From an uncultured Flavobacteriales bacterium (GTDB taxonomy: Bacteria > Bacteroidota > Bacteroidia > Flavobacteriales_D > Sanyastnellaceae): 51,634 nucleotides of DNA. The position numbers were made by a program, and so were the translations under genes. The first letter of the stretch is position 1; every line of letters starts with the position of its first letter. The notes beneath the pieces are model-generated. The model was given only the letters and a program-made list of their open reading frames with translations. It was not told the DNA's origin and searched no databases. Of this stretch, positions 14,600-21,804 are shown piece after piece. Location: NCBI GenBank assembly GCA_937974555.1, contig CALJKR010000078.1, positions 1-51,634 of the forward strand, written 5' to 3'.

Positions 14600-16063
14600 T
14601 CATCCTTTGTTGCCTTTCTCCGTTGTCACCACCTTCCAATGTCCTGAACGCTCACTGCCCACTCGCACTAAAAATCCTTTTTCTTTTAATTTCTGAATAT
14701 TCTTTTCCACCGCTCGTTCAGAAATCCTAATATTCATTGCCATCTCCGAAATAGTAACATTTTGATTGAGATAGCACATTTCAAGTATTTTTAACGCACT
14801 TTTTCCAAGGTGTGTATTTGGTGTCTCAAGTAGGTTTTTCTTGAAAGCAAGCCACATTTTTTTGGAACTTTTCCCCGAACTTTTCCCCGAACTTTTCCCC
14901 GAACTTTGTTCGGGAATATTTCGGTGAAAAACAACTGTAAACAATCCGGCCGTTTTAAATTCTGGAATGGGTAATGCTGCCGCTTTCATTAAGTCTTTCA
15001 TACGCCCTATTCCAGAGCCAACTTGCTCTACCATGTTGATTCGTACAAACAGTCCGAAAATAAGCGGATTTCTACTGTGACTCTTTTTCCCAAATTCACT
15101 GGGCGTGATGGCACTAGAAAGTCCTCCTGGGTTGCTAATTTCTATGCGGTTGTTGTATAGTTCAATATTTATTTTAGCCCCTTTATCGTAATAATCTCGA
15201 TGAGAAAGAGCATTAATGATGGCCTCTTTCAGTGCGGTTTCTGGAATCTCCCAAATTTCGTTTCTTGGCCCTCCACCTTTAATTTCATAACGGATATTCA
15301 ACTTGTTTTTCAACCATTTCATGGCCTGCTCATACTGACGTATTAAAGGTCCACTAAATGTTTTGTCATCAATTATTATGGTTTTGTTTGAGCCTTCAAA
15401 AGCTATACAGCGTGTATTAGCGGTTTCTATAAAACGCTCTGGGGTTTCCCCAAAGAACAATGCTCCCCCATTCTTCATCGTTCCATCTGGAAGAAGTAAT
15501 TTTAAATTCTGAATGATCTGATTTTTATCGATTGTGCTAGAAATCCGAGATCTACTCTGAAACTCAACGAACCAATCTTCATCCAGGTCATTATCCATGG
15601 AAAACCCATCACATGGCGACTCATCAAAGTATATGCGATCAGACTGTTGAAAGAAATCTCGCATTCGTTCAACTGTGGTAAGTTTTTGAGAGTTGGGTCC
15701 TTGCCTGACATAAATGGCACCAGAAAGTATATATGGCTTTTGCATCCCTGAATCCACCTCTATTACCCAAATATTTACCCCATCAACCTCTACAGAATAA
15801 ATGGATGTTGGTAAATGTGGATTAATCTCTTTTAAAGTATTTTGAATGGCAGATCGTTTTGAATTATCTATTTCTATTCCCTTGATCGTATTGTTATCGT
15901 CAACTCCTAACAGCAATACACCCCCAGCTGCATTGGCAAAAGCACATATTTCTTCACTCAATTCTTTGATTTTGCTGGGCACACGTAATTTGAATTCCGC
16001 ATTGTAACCTTCACCAGATTGAATGATATTCTTTATTTCTTGTGCTGTAAGAGGATGCCCCAT
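14600..16063 (-). CDS. AlbA_2 / HATPase_c_4 ATP-binding regulator, inserted single gene
   Basis: A 487-residue protein of the COG2865-like type. The N-terminal Schlafen AlbA_2 domain (about 10-125) shows EFKLRVPSKIKELSEEICAF and GGVLLLGVDDN. The HATPase_c_4 region (about 265-365) shows ALKEAIINALSHRDY, IEISNPGGL and QVGSGIGRM. A Ser-Gly-Lys tandem repeat follows (about 378-396), then a winged-helix segment with NVTISEMAMNIRISERAVE. Such proteins are common accessory genes thought to be regulators; the role is not established. Start is the first ATG before AlbA_2. It lies between two copies of the DUF2075 3' end, so it was probably inserted as a single gene. Confidence 0.85.
   Translation of the reverse strand: MGHPLTAQEIKNIIQSGEGYNAEFKLRVPSKIKELSEEICAFANAAGGVLLLGVDDNNTIKGIEIDNSKRSAIQNTLKEINPHLPTSIYSVEVDGVNIWVIEVDSGMQKPYILSGAIYVRQGPNSQKLTTVERMRDFFQQSDRIYFDESPCDGFSMDNDLDEDWFVEFQSRSRISSTIDKNQIIQNLKLLLPDGTMKNGGALFFGETPERFIETANTRCIAFEGSNKTIIIDDKTFSGPLIRQYEQAMKWLKNKLNIRYEIKGGGPRNEIWEIPETALKEAIINALSHRDYYDKGAKINIELYNNRIEISNPGGLSSAITPSEFGKKSHSRNPLIFGLFVRINMVEQVGSGIGRMKDLMKAAALPIPEFKTAGLFTVVFHRNIPEQSSGKSSGKSSGKSSKKMWLAFKKNLLETPNTHLGKSALKILEMCYLNQNVTISEMAMNIRISERAVEKNIQKLKEKGFLVRVGSERSGHWKVVTTEKGNKG
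14865..14906. repeat. 12-bp in-frame tandem repeat in the AlbA_2 gene
   Basis: GAACTTTTCCCC is repeated three times plus a half copy, encoding Ser-Ser-Gly-Lys units on the minus strand. The repeat is in frame, so slippage would change the length of the linker between the ATPase-like and winged-helix parts without a frameshift. Confidence 0.9.
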
Positions 16064-16111
16064 AAATCTTAATTCAAATTTATTTGATTCTCATCGGATT
16101 TTTTAAATTTT

Positions 16112-17962
16112 CTAACAAAGTGAAAGCCACCCCCTCGTCTCCTCATCACTACTATACACCAGACAACCTTTCATTCCTCTTGTCATCAAAGTGCGGTAGG
16201 TATTTTTGATAATGAGATTGGCCATTTCTTGTGCCTTTTGGGGATCACGCTTCAAAAGGGCTTTCATGCCATGAACACTTTTGTCACTGCTGGCGCGATA
16301 CTCAGGACGGCATACCCACTGGCCGTTGCGGATGACCATGTCAGGTCCGATGATGACACCAACATAATCGACTTCCAACCCTTGACAGGTGTGGATGCAT
16401 CCTATTTGATTTACTGACTCTGGACTGATGATCCACAACATGCCATCCTGTGTCAAATTCCATTGCATGCCAAAGTTGTGCTCTGGGATAACTATGTCCA
16501 TGGCTCTTTTGTCTTTCTTCGAATTCCAAGGCCAACAATATCCGGCTACCATCCTTGCACGGTTGCGTTCCGCATTGTAGGCGATGATGCGCTCGCGCAA
16601 TTCGTTGGGGTTGTCAACGACCTCGAATTGATAATCCAATTCGTTCAAATCCAAATTGGCGGTGGTTCGGATGCCTAGCATGTTGTCTAGCCAAGCCAAA
16701 TAACCGTCGCTCCCATTGCACCTGAACTGGCTTTCCAATTCCATGTAATGAACCTTGGCTCCTGCACGTCGTGCCCACATTTCAACCTCACCTTTGGATC
16801 CGATGTCTTTCATGGTGACCCGCTGATCTTCATCTACAAAAAAGATAGAACATTTAGCTGCGTTGATAATCTCCTTGATTTGATTCTCTCCCAAATTGGA
16901 AAACATGCCGCTCTTCTCATTCAATCGATGTGCCTCATCTACAATCAGGGCGTCGAACTCACCGTTGGGTGTGTTGATGTAGGATCCGGATCCTTTGAAA
17001 AGATTGTTGACCCAGGACTTGGAGCGATATCCCGTTAGCTTGCTCGCATATACATCGCGAGGCGCACTGTTCTTACTGACGTATTGAACCAATTTTTGTG
17101 CTGCTGTTAATCGAGCTGTAAGTTGAATAGCTACTACTGATTTTCCCGTCCCCGGACCACCACGTACAATCAATACATTCTTTTCCTTTTCACTGGAAGC
17201 TAGAACCAAATTGTGGGCGTATTCAAATACAACTTTTTGATCGTCAATCATGACAAAGGCTTCGTTGCCTTCAATCATCTTCGTGATATTGTCTGCAATG
17301 GTTTTAGAAGGCCGGATACGTCCGTGTTCAATGCGATACATGATGTTGGTGGGGTCACCATGTTTGACATGTTGTTTGATGAAATCCGCCAATTTGACGA
17401 CATCGCTTTTGATAAAAAGCGGGGCCTTTTCCAAATGGGGTTGATAGAAAGGGGAAATCAAGTCACCTGGGGCATCGCAATTGTGTAAGAAAGCGCAGGG
17501 CTTTAATGTAATGTCTTGCTGATAAACTTCTTCATTGAATCCTTCCAATAAAGCGGCATAGCTCCAAGCCTGATAACTGGGATGACTCACTTCACGGATA
17601 CTACCACCAACAAATGTTGATACCACACCATCCATGGTGGTTTGGGTCGCTGTTTCCCATTGTTTCAGTTCAATGATGATGGCGCAATCGCGTTTATCAG
17701 CATTTTGTCCCGTGATGATAAAGTCGATGCGCTTGCTGGTATTGGGGACTTGACATTCGATGCTTATTTGTGCATCGTTTGGGATTTCTGGATCATCCAA
17801 AACATTGCGCATGTATTGCATGGAGTTCTTCCAAGATTCAACTTCACGTTTCCCGGTTGAGCGCCCCAATTGTTTCTGAAAATTGTCATGAATGATGTAA
17901 TCAATTTTGCTTTCACGGACATGCGCCATGAAAGTTTGCTTTGACTCTTGGTATACAATCAT
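16112..17962 (-). CDS. DUF2075 (Schlafen group 3-like) ATPase with nuclease-like N-terminus
   Basis: A 616-residue protein. The N-terminal 140 residues contain a PD-(D/E)XK-like pattern (Asp80 in KRIDFIITG, then Glu98-Leu-Lys100 in IIIELKQW). The ATPase begins with Walker A GGPGTGKS (268-275) and Walker B ALIVDEAHRLN, with later helicase-type motifs including HTCQGLEVDYVGVIIG. DUF2075 proteins are related to helicase parts of Schlafen proteins and often occur in defence islands. It lies two bases after the MazG-like gene, so they form an operon. The last 75 codons lie in the 225-base repeat; the displaced original end sits at 14331-14575. Confidence 0.85.
   Translation of the reverse strand: MIVYQESKQTFMAHVRESKIDYIIHDNFQKQLGRSTGKREVESWKNSMQYMRNVLDDPEIPNDAQISIECQVPNTSKRIDFIITGQNADKRDCAIIIELKQWETATQTTMDGVVSTFVGGSIREVSHPSYQAWSYAALLEGFNEEVYQQDITLKPCAFLHNCDAPGDLISPFYQPHLEKAPLFIKSDVVKLADFIKQHVKHGDPTNIMYRIEHGRIRPSKTIADNITKMIEGNEAFVMIDDQKVVFEYAHNLVLASSEKEKNVLIVRGGPGTGKSVVAIQLTARLTAAQKLVQYVSKNSAPRDVYASKLTGYRSKSWVNNLFKGSGSYINTPNGEFDALIVDEAHRLNEKSGMFSNLGENQIKEIINAAKCSIFFVDEDQRVTMKDIGSKGEVEMWARRAGAKVHYMELESQFRCNGSDGYLAWLDNMLGIRTTANLDLNELDYQFEVVDNPNELRERIIAYNAERNRARMVAGYCWPWNSKKDKRAMDIVIPEHNFGMQWNLTQDGMLWIISPESVNQIGCIHTCQGLEVDYVGVIIGPDMVIRNGQWVCRPEYRASSDKSVHGMKALLKRDPQKAQEMANLIIKNTYRTLMTRGMKGCLVYSSDEETRGWLSLC
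16127..16351. repeat. Long direct repeat, right copy (3' end of DUF2075 gene)
   Basis: Partner of 14346-14570. Here the repeat is the functional 3' end of the full-length DUF2075 gene; downstream of it (minus strand) only the last few codons differ from the displaced copy. Confidence 0.85.
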
Positions 17963-17964
17963 CT

Positions 17965-18294
17965 TTACAGTTCGTTGTATTTTGTAGCACTCCCTTTGGC
18001 TTTTTCGACCGGATATTTCTCCCCATTCTTTTTTACCTTCTCTCTAACCACCTCTTCCAAATCAAATCCATAATGATTTCCCAAAAGCAGGGCGTAGGCC
18101 AGAACATCTGCCAACTCTTCTTTTACCTTTTCAATCTTCGCCTCCTCAGCATCTTTCCAAAGAAAAGATTCAAGCAATTCACCAGCCTCAATGGACAGAG
18201 CCACCGCCAAATCCTTAGGATTGTGAAACTGTTTCCAGTCGCGTTCATCGCGGAAATTCACCAATAGTTGCTCGAGATTCTTGAGTTGGGACAT
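17965..18294 (-). CDS. MazG-like nucleotide pyrophosphohydrolase
   Basis: A 109-residue all-alpha NTP-pyrophosphohydrolase of the MazG/iMazG-like superfamily. The metal-binding pattern is visible as EAGELLESFLW and EELADVLAYALLL, giving the ExxE...ExxD arrangement, followed by the basic stretch REKVKKNGEKYP. The family removes pyrophosphate from (d)NTPs; some members deplete nucleotides during phage infection. It is two bases upstream of the DUF2075 gene and 10 bases downstream of the displaced end of the 99-residue gene, indicating one ancestral operon. Its substrate is not predictable from the sequence. Confidence 0.85.
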   Translation of the reverse strand: MSQLKNLEQLLVNFRDERDWKQFHNPKDLAVALSIEAGELLESFLWKDAEEAKIEKVKEELADVLAYALLLGNHYGFDLEEVVREKVKKNGEKYPVEKAKGSATKYNEL

Positions 18295-18304
18295 GCTTTT
18301 TATT

Positions 18305-18553
18305 TTATGGTTCTAAGATACTTGAAATGGGTGGGTAGTTTTGTGGATGTTGAAAATTTGTCGTCTTTGTCAATTCCACCACCCGCAACTCCCCATCCTG
18401 TCGATTACTCAAATACCACCGATACAGTATAGCCACCTCATCACTCTGAGCCAGAATTTTGTCTATCCAGATTTTATCGGATGGGTGATTGTAATGAATA
18501 CCAAATTGGGTGACCAAAAGAATAGGGATGCGGTGATCCGAATTTCCCATTTC
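18305..18553 (-). pseudogene. Displaced 3' fragment of the 99-residue gene
   Basis: An open frame with an ATG at 18550 encodes 81 residues that match the end of the full gene at 19534-19833 (RIPILLVTQFGIHYN and WYLSNRQDGELRVVELTKTT), but it lacks the first 30 residues and ends NYPPISSILEP instead of HLII. It is probably the original 3' end, separated from its 5' part by insertion of the Bro-N gene. Whether the shortened frame is still translated is unknown; it sits 10 bases before MazG. Confidence 0.8.
18348..18553. repeat. Long direct repeat, left copy (flanks Bro-N gene)
   Basis: About 205 bases match 19547-19752 in direct orientation at a constant offset of 1199 with no gaps, roughly 88-90 percent identical by eye. 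The unit between the copies (18554-19546) contains only the Bro-N gene. Confidence 0.85.
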
Positions 18554-18570
18554 TGTATTATCTATTATTT

Positions 18571-19467
18571 CTACTTTTTCTTCTTAATGGTTTTCTTCTC
18601 CTCAGATAGCACTTTCAAAGTGTCTTTTGCATTCAAGGCACTTACAACCTTTTTACCTGTTTTAGCCTCTAGTTCTATGCGCGCCACTCTAGCGACATTC
18701 CCTCCTTGTTGCGCTACTTTCTTGTTCGCTTCGAAATCTTTGGGATGTGTGGCTGCGGATATGTCTTTGGTTGAGGCTTCTGCAAGCATATTCAAGATCA
18801 ACTCGGTATTGGTCATGTTGTCACGTAGATTTTCTTTCTTCAATCCTTTTAGAATCTTATATTCTTTGGTTGTTTTATCGCTCCAGGCTTTGGTGATAAT
18901 ATCGGTAAGCGTTGCAAATTGCAAGCCTTCTTTCATCCCGCGTTTCTTCCATTCATCAGTGAGCTCTTTTCGAATTTCAATGCTCTTCAATCGTTGGTTG
19001 ATCCAGTTCTCAGAATAGCCCAACTGTAAGTATTGTTCCAAAGCTCTGTCAATGCTCAACTCAGGATCTTGCATTTCATCTAGTCGCTCTGCTGCCACCT
19101 GCGCCAGCCATAGCTTGAAGGGCTCTGCTTTGGGTGAGGGAATAGACTGTATAAGTCGAAATATTTGCTCTGTATCGGCAACATCGGTCATTCGCATTTT
19201 ACCATCCGCAGCCATCATTTTCAAACCGTGACAATTCGTCACGGTTTCATTTCCTTCCCCCTTGAGCCTTTGTTTCAACTTTCTCCAATAAGCATTGGCG
19301 TCAACACTCTCAGTAAGTATAGCAATTACATCAATTATAGAAATATACCTTTTCTCATTGTCTGCATCCCATACAGATCTTACTTGCTTTTCTTCAAATA
19401 ATTGGATGGCGGTTTCTTTGGTCATATGGTGTGAAATTTTGATGTTGTTAATCTTTCCGGCTTTCAT
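18571..19467 (-). CDS. Bro-N family protein (phage antirepressor-like), inserted single gene
   Basis: A 298-residue soluble protein of the Bro-N/antirepressor type common in Bacteroidota accessory genomes. The N-terminal domain (about 12-120) shows KQVRSVWDADNEKRYISIID, then AYWRKLKQRLKGEG and a later FRLIQSIPSPKAEPFKLWL. The middle is helical; the C-terminus is Lys-rich (KKTIKKKK). In phages Bro-N domains bind DNA or repressors; the role of these chromosomal forms is unknown. It is alone between two copies of the 3' end of the upstream gene, the same arrangement as the AlbA_2 gene. Start ATG 19467 is 66 bases after the upstream stop. Confidence 0.8.
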   Translation of the reverse strand: MKAGKINNIKISHHMTKETAIQLFEEKQVRSVWDADNEKRYISIIDVIAILTESVDANAYWRKLKQRLKGEGNETVTNCHGLKMMAADGKMRMTDVADTEQIFRLIQSIPSPKAEPFKLWLAQVAAERLDEMQDPELSIDRALEQYLQLGYSENWINQRLKSIEIRKELTDEWKKRGMKEGLQFATLTDIITKAWSDKTTKEYKILKGLKKENLRDNMTNTELILNMLAEASTKDISAATHPKDFEANKKVAQQGGNVARVARIELEAKTGKKVVSALNAKDTLKVLSEEKKTIKKKK

Positions 19468-19533
19468 GATTTCTATTTCTTAGCGTTGGAGCAAGCTTGA
19501 ATGCCGATGGTACTAAGTTACAGAATTGAGTCG

Positions 19534-19833
19534 TTAGATTATGAGGTGTTGAAAATTTGTCGTCTTTGTCAATTCCACTACCCGCAACTCCCCAGCCTGC
19601 CGATTACTCAAATACCCCCGATACAGCAGCGCAACCTCACCATTTTCAGACACGATTTTGTCTATCCAGATTTTATCGGATGGGTTATTGTAATGAATAC
19701 CAAATTGGGTGACCAAGAGGATGGGGATGCGGTAATCCGCAGTCTCCATTTCCTCTGGTGTGGCCAGGTCAATGACTTCCTTCAAATTGGGGATCAAAGT
19801 TGGGTAGTGCAGGGGGTATTTGAATTTTTTCAT
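19534..19833 (-). CDS. Unknown 99-residue protein, operon gene D
   Basis: A small soluble protein with no family recognised. It opens MKKFKYPLHYPTLIPNL, has an acidic linker and a beta-rich core (RIPILLVTQFGIHYN, DKIWIDKIV, VALLYRGYLSNRQ, LRVVELTKT). Its ATG overlaps the stop of gene C by ATGA (19830-19833). The last ~65 codons lie in the 205-base direct repeat; the terminal HLII lies beyond the repeat and replaces the longer ending seen in the displaced copy. The C-terminus was therefore changed by the Bro-N insertion while the frame stayed intact. Confidence 0.65.
   Translation of the reverse strand: MKKFKYPLHYPTLIPNLKEVIDLATPEEMETADYRIPILLVTQFGIHYNNPSDKIWIDKIVSENGEVALLYRGYLSNRQAGELRVVELTKTTNFQHLII
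19547..19752. repeat. Long direct repeat, right copy (3' end of gene D)
   Basis: Partner of 18348-18553. This copy forms the functional 3' end of the 99-residue gene. The repeat ends within the last four codons of the gene on one side. Confidence 0.85.
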
Positions 19834-20087
19834 TCTTCAATCCTATCCCCCAAAACAATCACCGCATTGTCAAGAATGGTGATGGGGCTATACCCCATCA
19901 CTCGTTTCATGGCATTGTGAAGGGCAATGACCCTTCTGGCTTGCTGGCGCGATCCGACAAAGCCAGTTTCTACCGTTGCATTATAGGCCTCCACCAATTG
20001 CTCCGGAGTGAACTGCATCAATTCCTCTAGGTATTGTTGAATGGGCTCCGCATCTTCCTTGCGACCAAAGAACACATACTTATCCAT
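19830..20087 (-). CDS. Unknown small protein, operon gene C
   Basis: No family recognised. From the ATG at 20087 it has 85 residues; ATGs at 20114 and 20123 would add 9 or 12. The 20087 start overlaps the stop of gene B by eight bases, in line with the tight junctions elsewhere in the operon, so it is preferred. The sequence is helical (EPIQQYLEELMQFTPEQLVEA, 21 residues including EQLVEA) and contains RQQARRVIALHNAMKRVMG, then ITILDNAVIVLGDRIEE. No signal peptide or membrane segment. It is translationally coupled to gene D by ATGA. Confidence 0.6.
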   Translation of the reverse strand: MDKYVFFGRKEDAEPIQQYLEELMQFTPEQLVEAYNATVETGFVGSRQQARRVIALHNAMKRVMGYSPITILDNAVIVLGDRIEE

Positions 20088-20520
20088 GTCTTTCGGTATG
20101 ATTGGATTCAACATGATGTGCATGGGCCATGGCGATGAATTCGTCTTTGCTGGCGACCAATGTTCCTCCCGCTGGAATGGAGTGACTGAACTTCAATCCC
20201 TCGGGTTCAAAGTAGTAAGCTTGATGCGGATCCAAGACCACGCACAATCGATTGAAATTGTTCTTCTTGACATCGATGTGCTTTTTGAATTTCCAAATGG
20301 CATTGAGCAACAAGGATTGTTGTTCTTTGGGATTATCGGACTCCGTTTGAATCAAGATGCCTTTTAATCCTTTTTCATTGTCTTTGACGAAATGAATGGG
20401 GATTTGCATGTAGATGCCGGAGGAGATGCGGATGATAACGTAAGGGAATTTACCATATCCCATGTCCACGTGGCTTCTGCTGATGCCAAAGCCTATTTTA
20501 TTTTCGGGTTGTGTGCTCAT
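20080..20520 (-). CDS. Unknown 146-residue protein, operon gene B
   Basis: A soluble alpha/beta protein with no family recognised. Landmarks are SRSHVDMGYGKFPYVIIRI, then MQIPIHFVKDNE, NRLCVVLDPHQAYYFEPEG and a His-rich C-terminus (AMAHAHHVESNH). The ATG overlaps the stop of gene A by ATGA (20517-20520). A catalytic function cannot be assigned; the LCVVLDP segment and His-rich end are the features to test first. Confidence 0.65.
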   Translation of the reverse strand: MSTQPENKIGFGISRSHVDMGYGKFPYVIIRISSGIYMQIPIHFVKDNEKGLKGILIQTESDNPKEQQSLLLNAIWKFKKHIDVKKNNFNRLCVVLDPHQAYYFEPEGLKFSHSIPAGGTLVASKDEFIAMAHAHHVESNHTERHG

Positions 20521-20888
20521 TTTGTTTCAGTATTAGCGATGAATTGAATGGATTGAATGTCTTTTAAGTCAAACGGAATAGGTAGCGGAATAATCAACAC
20601 ATACGGACATTGCGACTGAACGTCAAAGTCGCCTTGTGGCTGATGGTAGGCGTAGGTCGCACTTTGAAGTTGGAGATTTTGGTCCAAGTGCAAGAGCAGT
20701 GCATCGCGCAGTTGCGAAAGATGCAAGGTGGACACCAAAGCCCCATGCGAGAAGTGGAGCAGGACAGGGAAGTTGTGTTCCTGCACGATGGGAGGAACAT
20801 CGAGAAAGGTGGAGGTTGCGATAACCTCGGTGGTGTGGAAATTGATTTCCAGACCTGAAGACAAGCGAACGGCAAGTTGCTTTTTCAT
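20517..20888 (-). CDS. Unknown 123-residue protein, operon gene A
   Basis: First gene of the minus-strand operon. Soluble, no family recognised; it is rich in His, Leu and Gln, with beta-like segments (LEINFHTTEVIATSTFLDV, FPVLLHFSHGALVSTLH) and the ending DLKDIQSIQFIANTETK. Several long frames overlap it on both strands, but this one has the plausible ATG, a fitting ATGA junction with gene B and a promoter/leader region upstream (21042-20979). The leader is about 140 bases, unusually long here. Confidence 0.6.
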   Translation of the reverse strand: MKKQLAVRLSSGLEINFHTTEVIATSTFLDVPPIVQEHNFPVLLHFSHGALVSTLHLSQLRDALLLHLDQNLQLQSATYAYHQPQGDFDVQSQCPYVLIIPLPIPFDLKDIQSIQFIANTETK

Positions 20889-20978
20889 ACAAATAGAATT
20901 AAGTGATACAATAATTTTTCTTTGTACTTAAAACGAGAAATGGGAGATACGTTGGTTTTGGCTTGTGGCCCGTATTGT

Positions 20979-21160
20979 TTTACCACCGTGGTGTCTACAC
21001 TCGGTTGGTACCATTTAAGGTTCGAAATACGAGGCAAATGTATACAAGATTTTTTGTTTTCAAAATCAAAGGCAAAATATTTTTTATAAGTCCTATATAT
21101 TTGCCTCATCATCAAGACGACAAAAAGTCACCAACCGAGCAACAAAGCCGCGGTGGTAAA
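20979..21160. promoter_or_regulatory. Mirror-image pair of promoter/leader elements
   Basis: Two divergent leaders share the same ordered blocks. On the plus strand, TATATATTTGCCTC (21094-21107), 22 bases, ACCAACCGAG (21130-21139), 11 bases, CGGTGGTAAA (21151-21160). On the minus strand, TATACATTTGCCTC (21044-21031), 21 bases, ACCAACCGAG (21009-21000), 11 bases, CGGTGGTAAA (20988-20979). Each first block contains a TAnnTTTG -7 element, so the remaining blocks lie in the 5' untranslated leader. ACCA(A)CCG can pair with CGGTGGT as a hairpin. The spacers have diverged while their length is kept. This suggests shared regulation of operon A-D/MazG/DUF2075 and the divergent gene at 21187. Confidence 0.6.
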
Positions 21161-21186
21161 GCGATGAGGATTTAAAAATCAAAAAA

Positions 21187-21738
21187 ATGAAAAACAATTA
21201 TTCCGACAGGTATTTCCTTGTGCTTTATTTCCATCATTTTCTTGTGGATTCCGTCAGAGGCTACTTTGTACAAAAGAACAATGCTCATTTTGAAATTCAT
21301 CACCAGGTGATTGAATTCGATGGAGATCCATTGGAGAATGAAGCCTCCGTATTGGAATTCTCCATACCCGAGGAAGCCTATCGAGAAAATGAAACACTTC
21401 GATCCATTGCGCTCCATCTGCCCAAGAGATCTGGCGGTTTTGATGGGCGCATGCGGTTTTTGCAATCAACCGTCATCTCCGAAGCGGAGTTCAATGACGT
21501 ATTGGAAACGGAGGACAAACGGAAAGAGACAATACGTGAGAAAGCCAAAGGAAATCGAAATGCTGTCATTGACCTATTGGAAAAGCAAGGTTACAATCCT
21601 ATACCTTCGGATGCCAATGAGTTTGTTTGGACGGCAGGCTGTAAATTTCACGGAGGTAAACATTTTATGTTTATCGACACCCGAACCAACATCTGCTCCT
21701 GTCCGTATGGTGGGAAGCGAGAGCATTTGGGGGAATAA
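21187..21738 (+). CDS. Unknown 183-residue protein, divergent to the operon
   Basis: No family recognised. The N-terminus is hydrophobic-aromatic (YFLVLYFHHFLVDSVRGYF) but not a clear signal peptide. A charged helical middle contains EDKRKETIREKAKGNRNAVI. The C-terminal 45 residues have three Cys and several His/Gly (GCKFHGGKHFMF, ICSCPYGGKREH), a possible metal site. The leader (TATATTTG at 21096-21103) is a mirror copy of the operon leader on the other strand, hinting at co-regulation. A short copy of the 3' end of this gene occurs at 22039-22087 beyond a palindromic repeat cluster. Confidence 0.65.
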   Translation: MKNNYSDRYFLVLYFHHFLVDSVRGYFVQKNNAHFEIHHQVIEFDGDPLENEASVLEFSIPEEAYRENETLRSIALHLPKRSGGFDGRMRFLQSTVISEAEFNDVLETEDKRKETIREKAKGNRNAVIDLLEKQGYNPIPSDANEFVWTAGCKFHGGKHFMFIDTRTNICSCPYGGKREHLGE

Positions 21739-21804
21739 TTCTACTTTAAATTTCCTATTTCCGAGATTGGTTATCACCTTTTTGTATCCATGATTTTCTA
21801 TCCC

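Noticed and set aside
14334..14696. Plus-strand open frame of 120 codons
   Set aside because: It lies antisense to the displaced DUF2075 fragment and the AlbA_2 gene end, has no promoter or protein-like features, and is explained as a shadow frame.
16229..17960. Plus-strand frames over the DUF2075 gene
   Set aside because: They are antisense shadows of a gene with clear Walker motifs.
20594..20892. Several overlapping frames on both strands around operon gene A
   Set aside because: Only 20517-20888 has the ATGA junction with gene B and fits the upstream leader; the others are Cys/Pro- or Arg-rich shadows without partners.
20979..21160. Transposon-like terminal inverted repeats (MITE)
   Set aside because: Considered because the arms mirror each other, but the conserved blocks include -7 elements in the correct orientation, spacers are diverged with length kept, and no target-site duplication was seen at the ends; a leader pair is the better explanation, though a MITE is not fully excluded.
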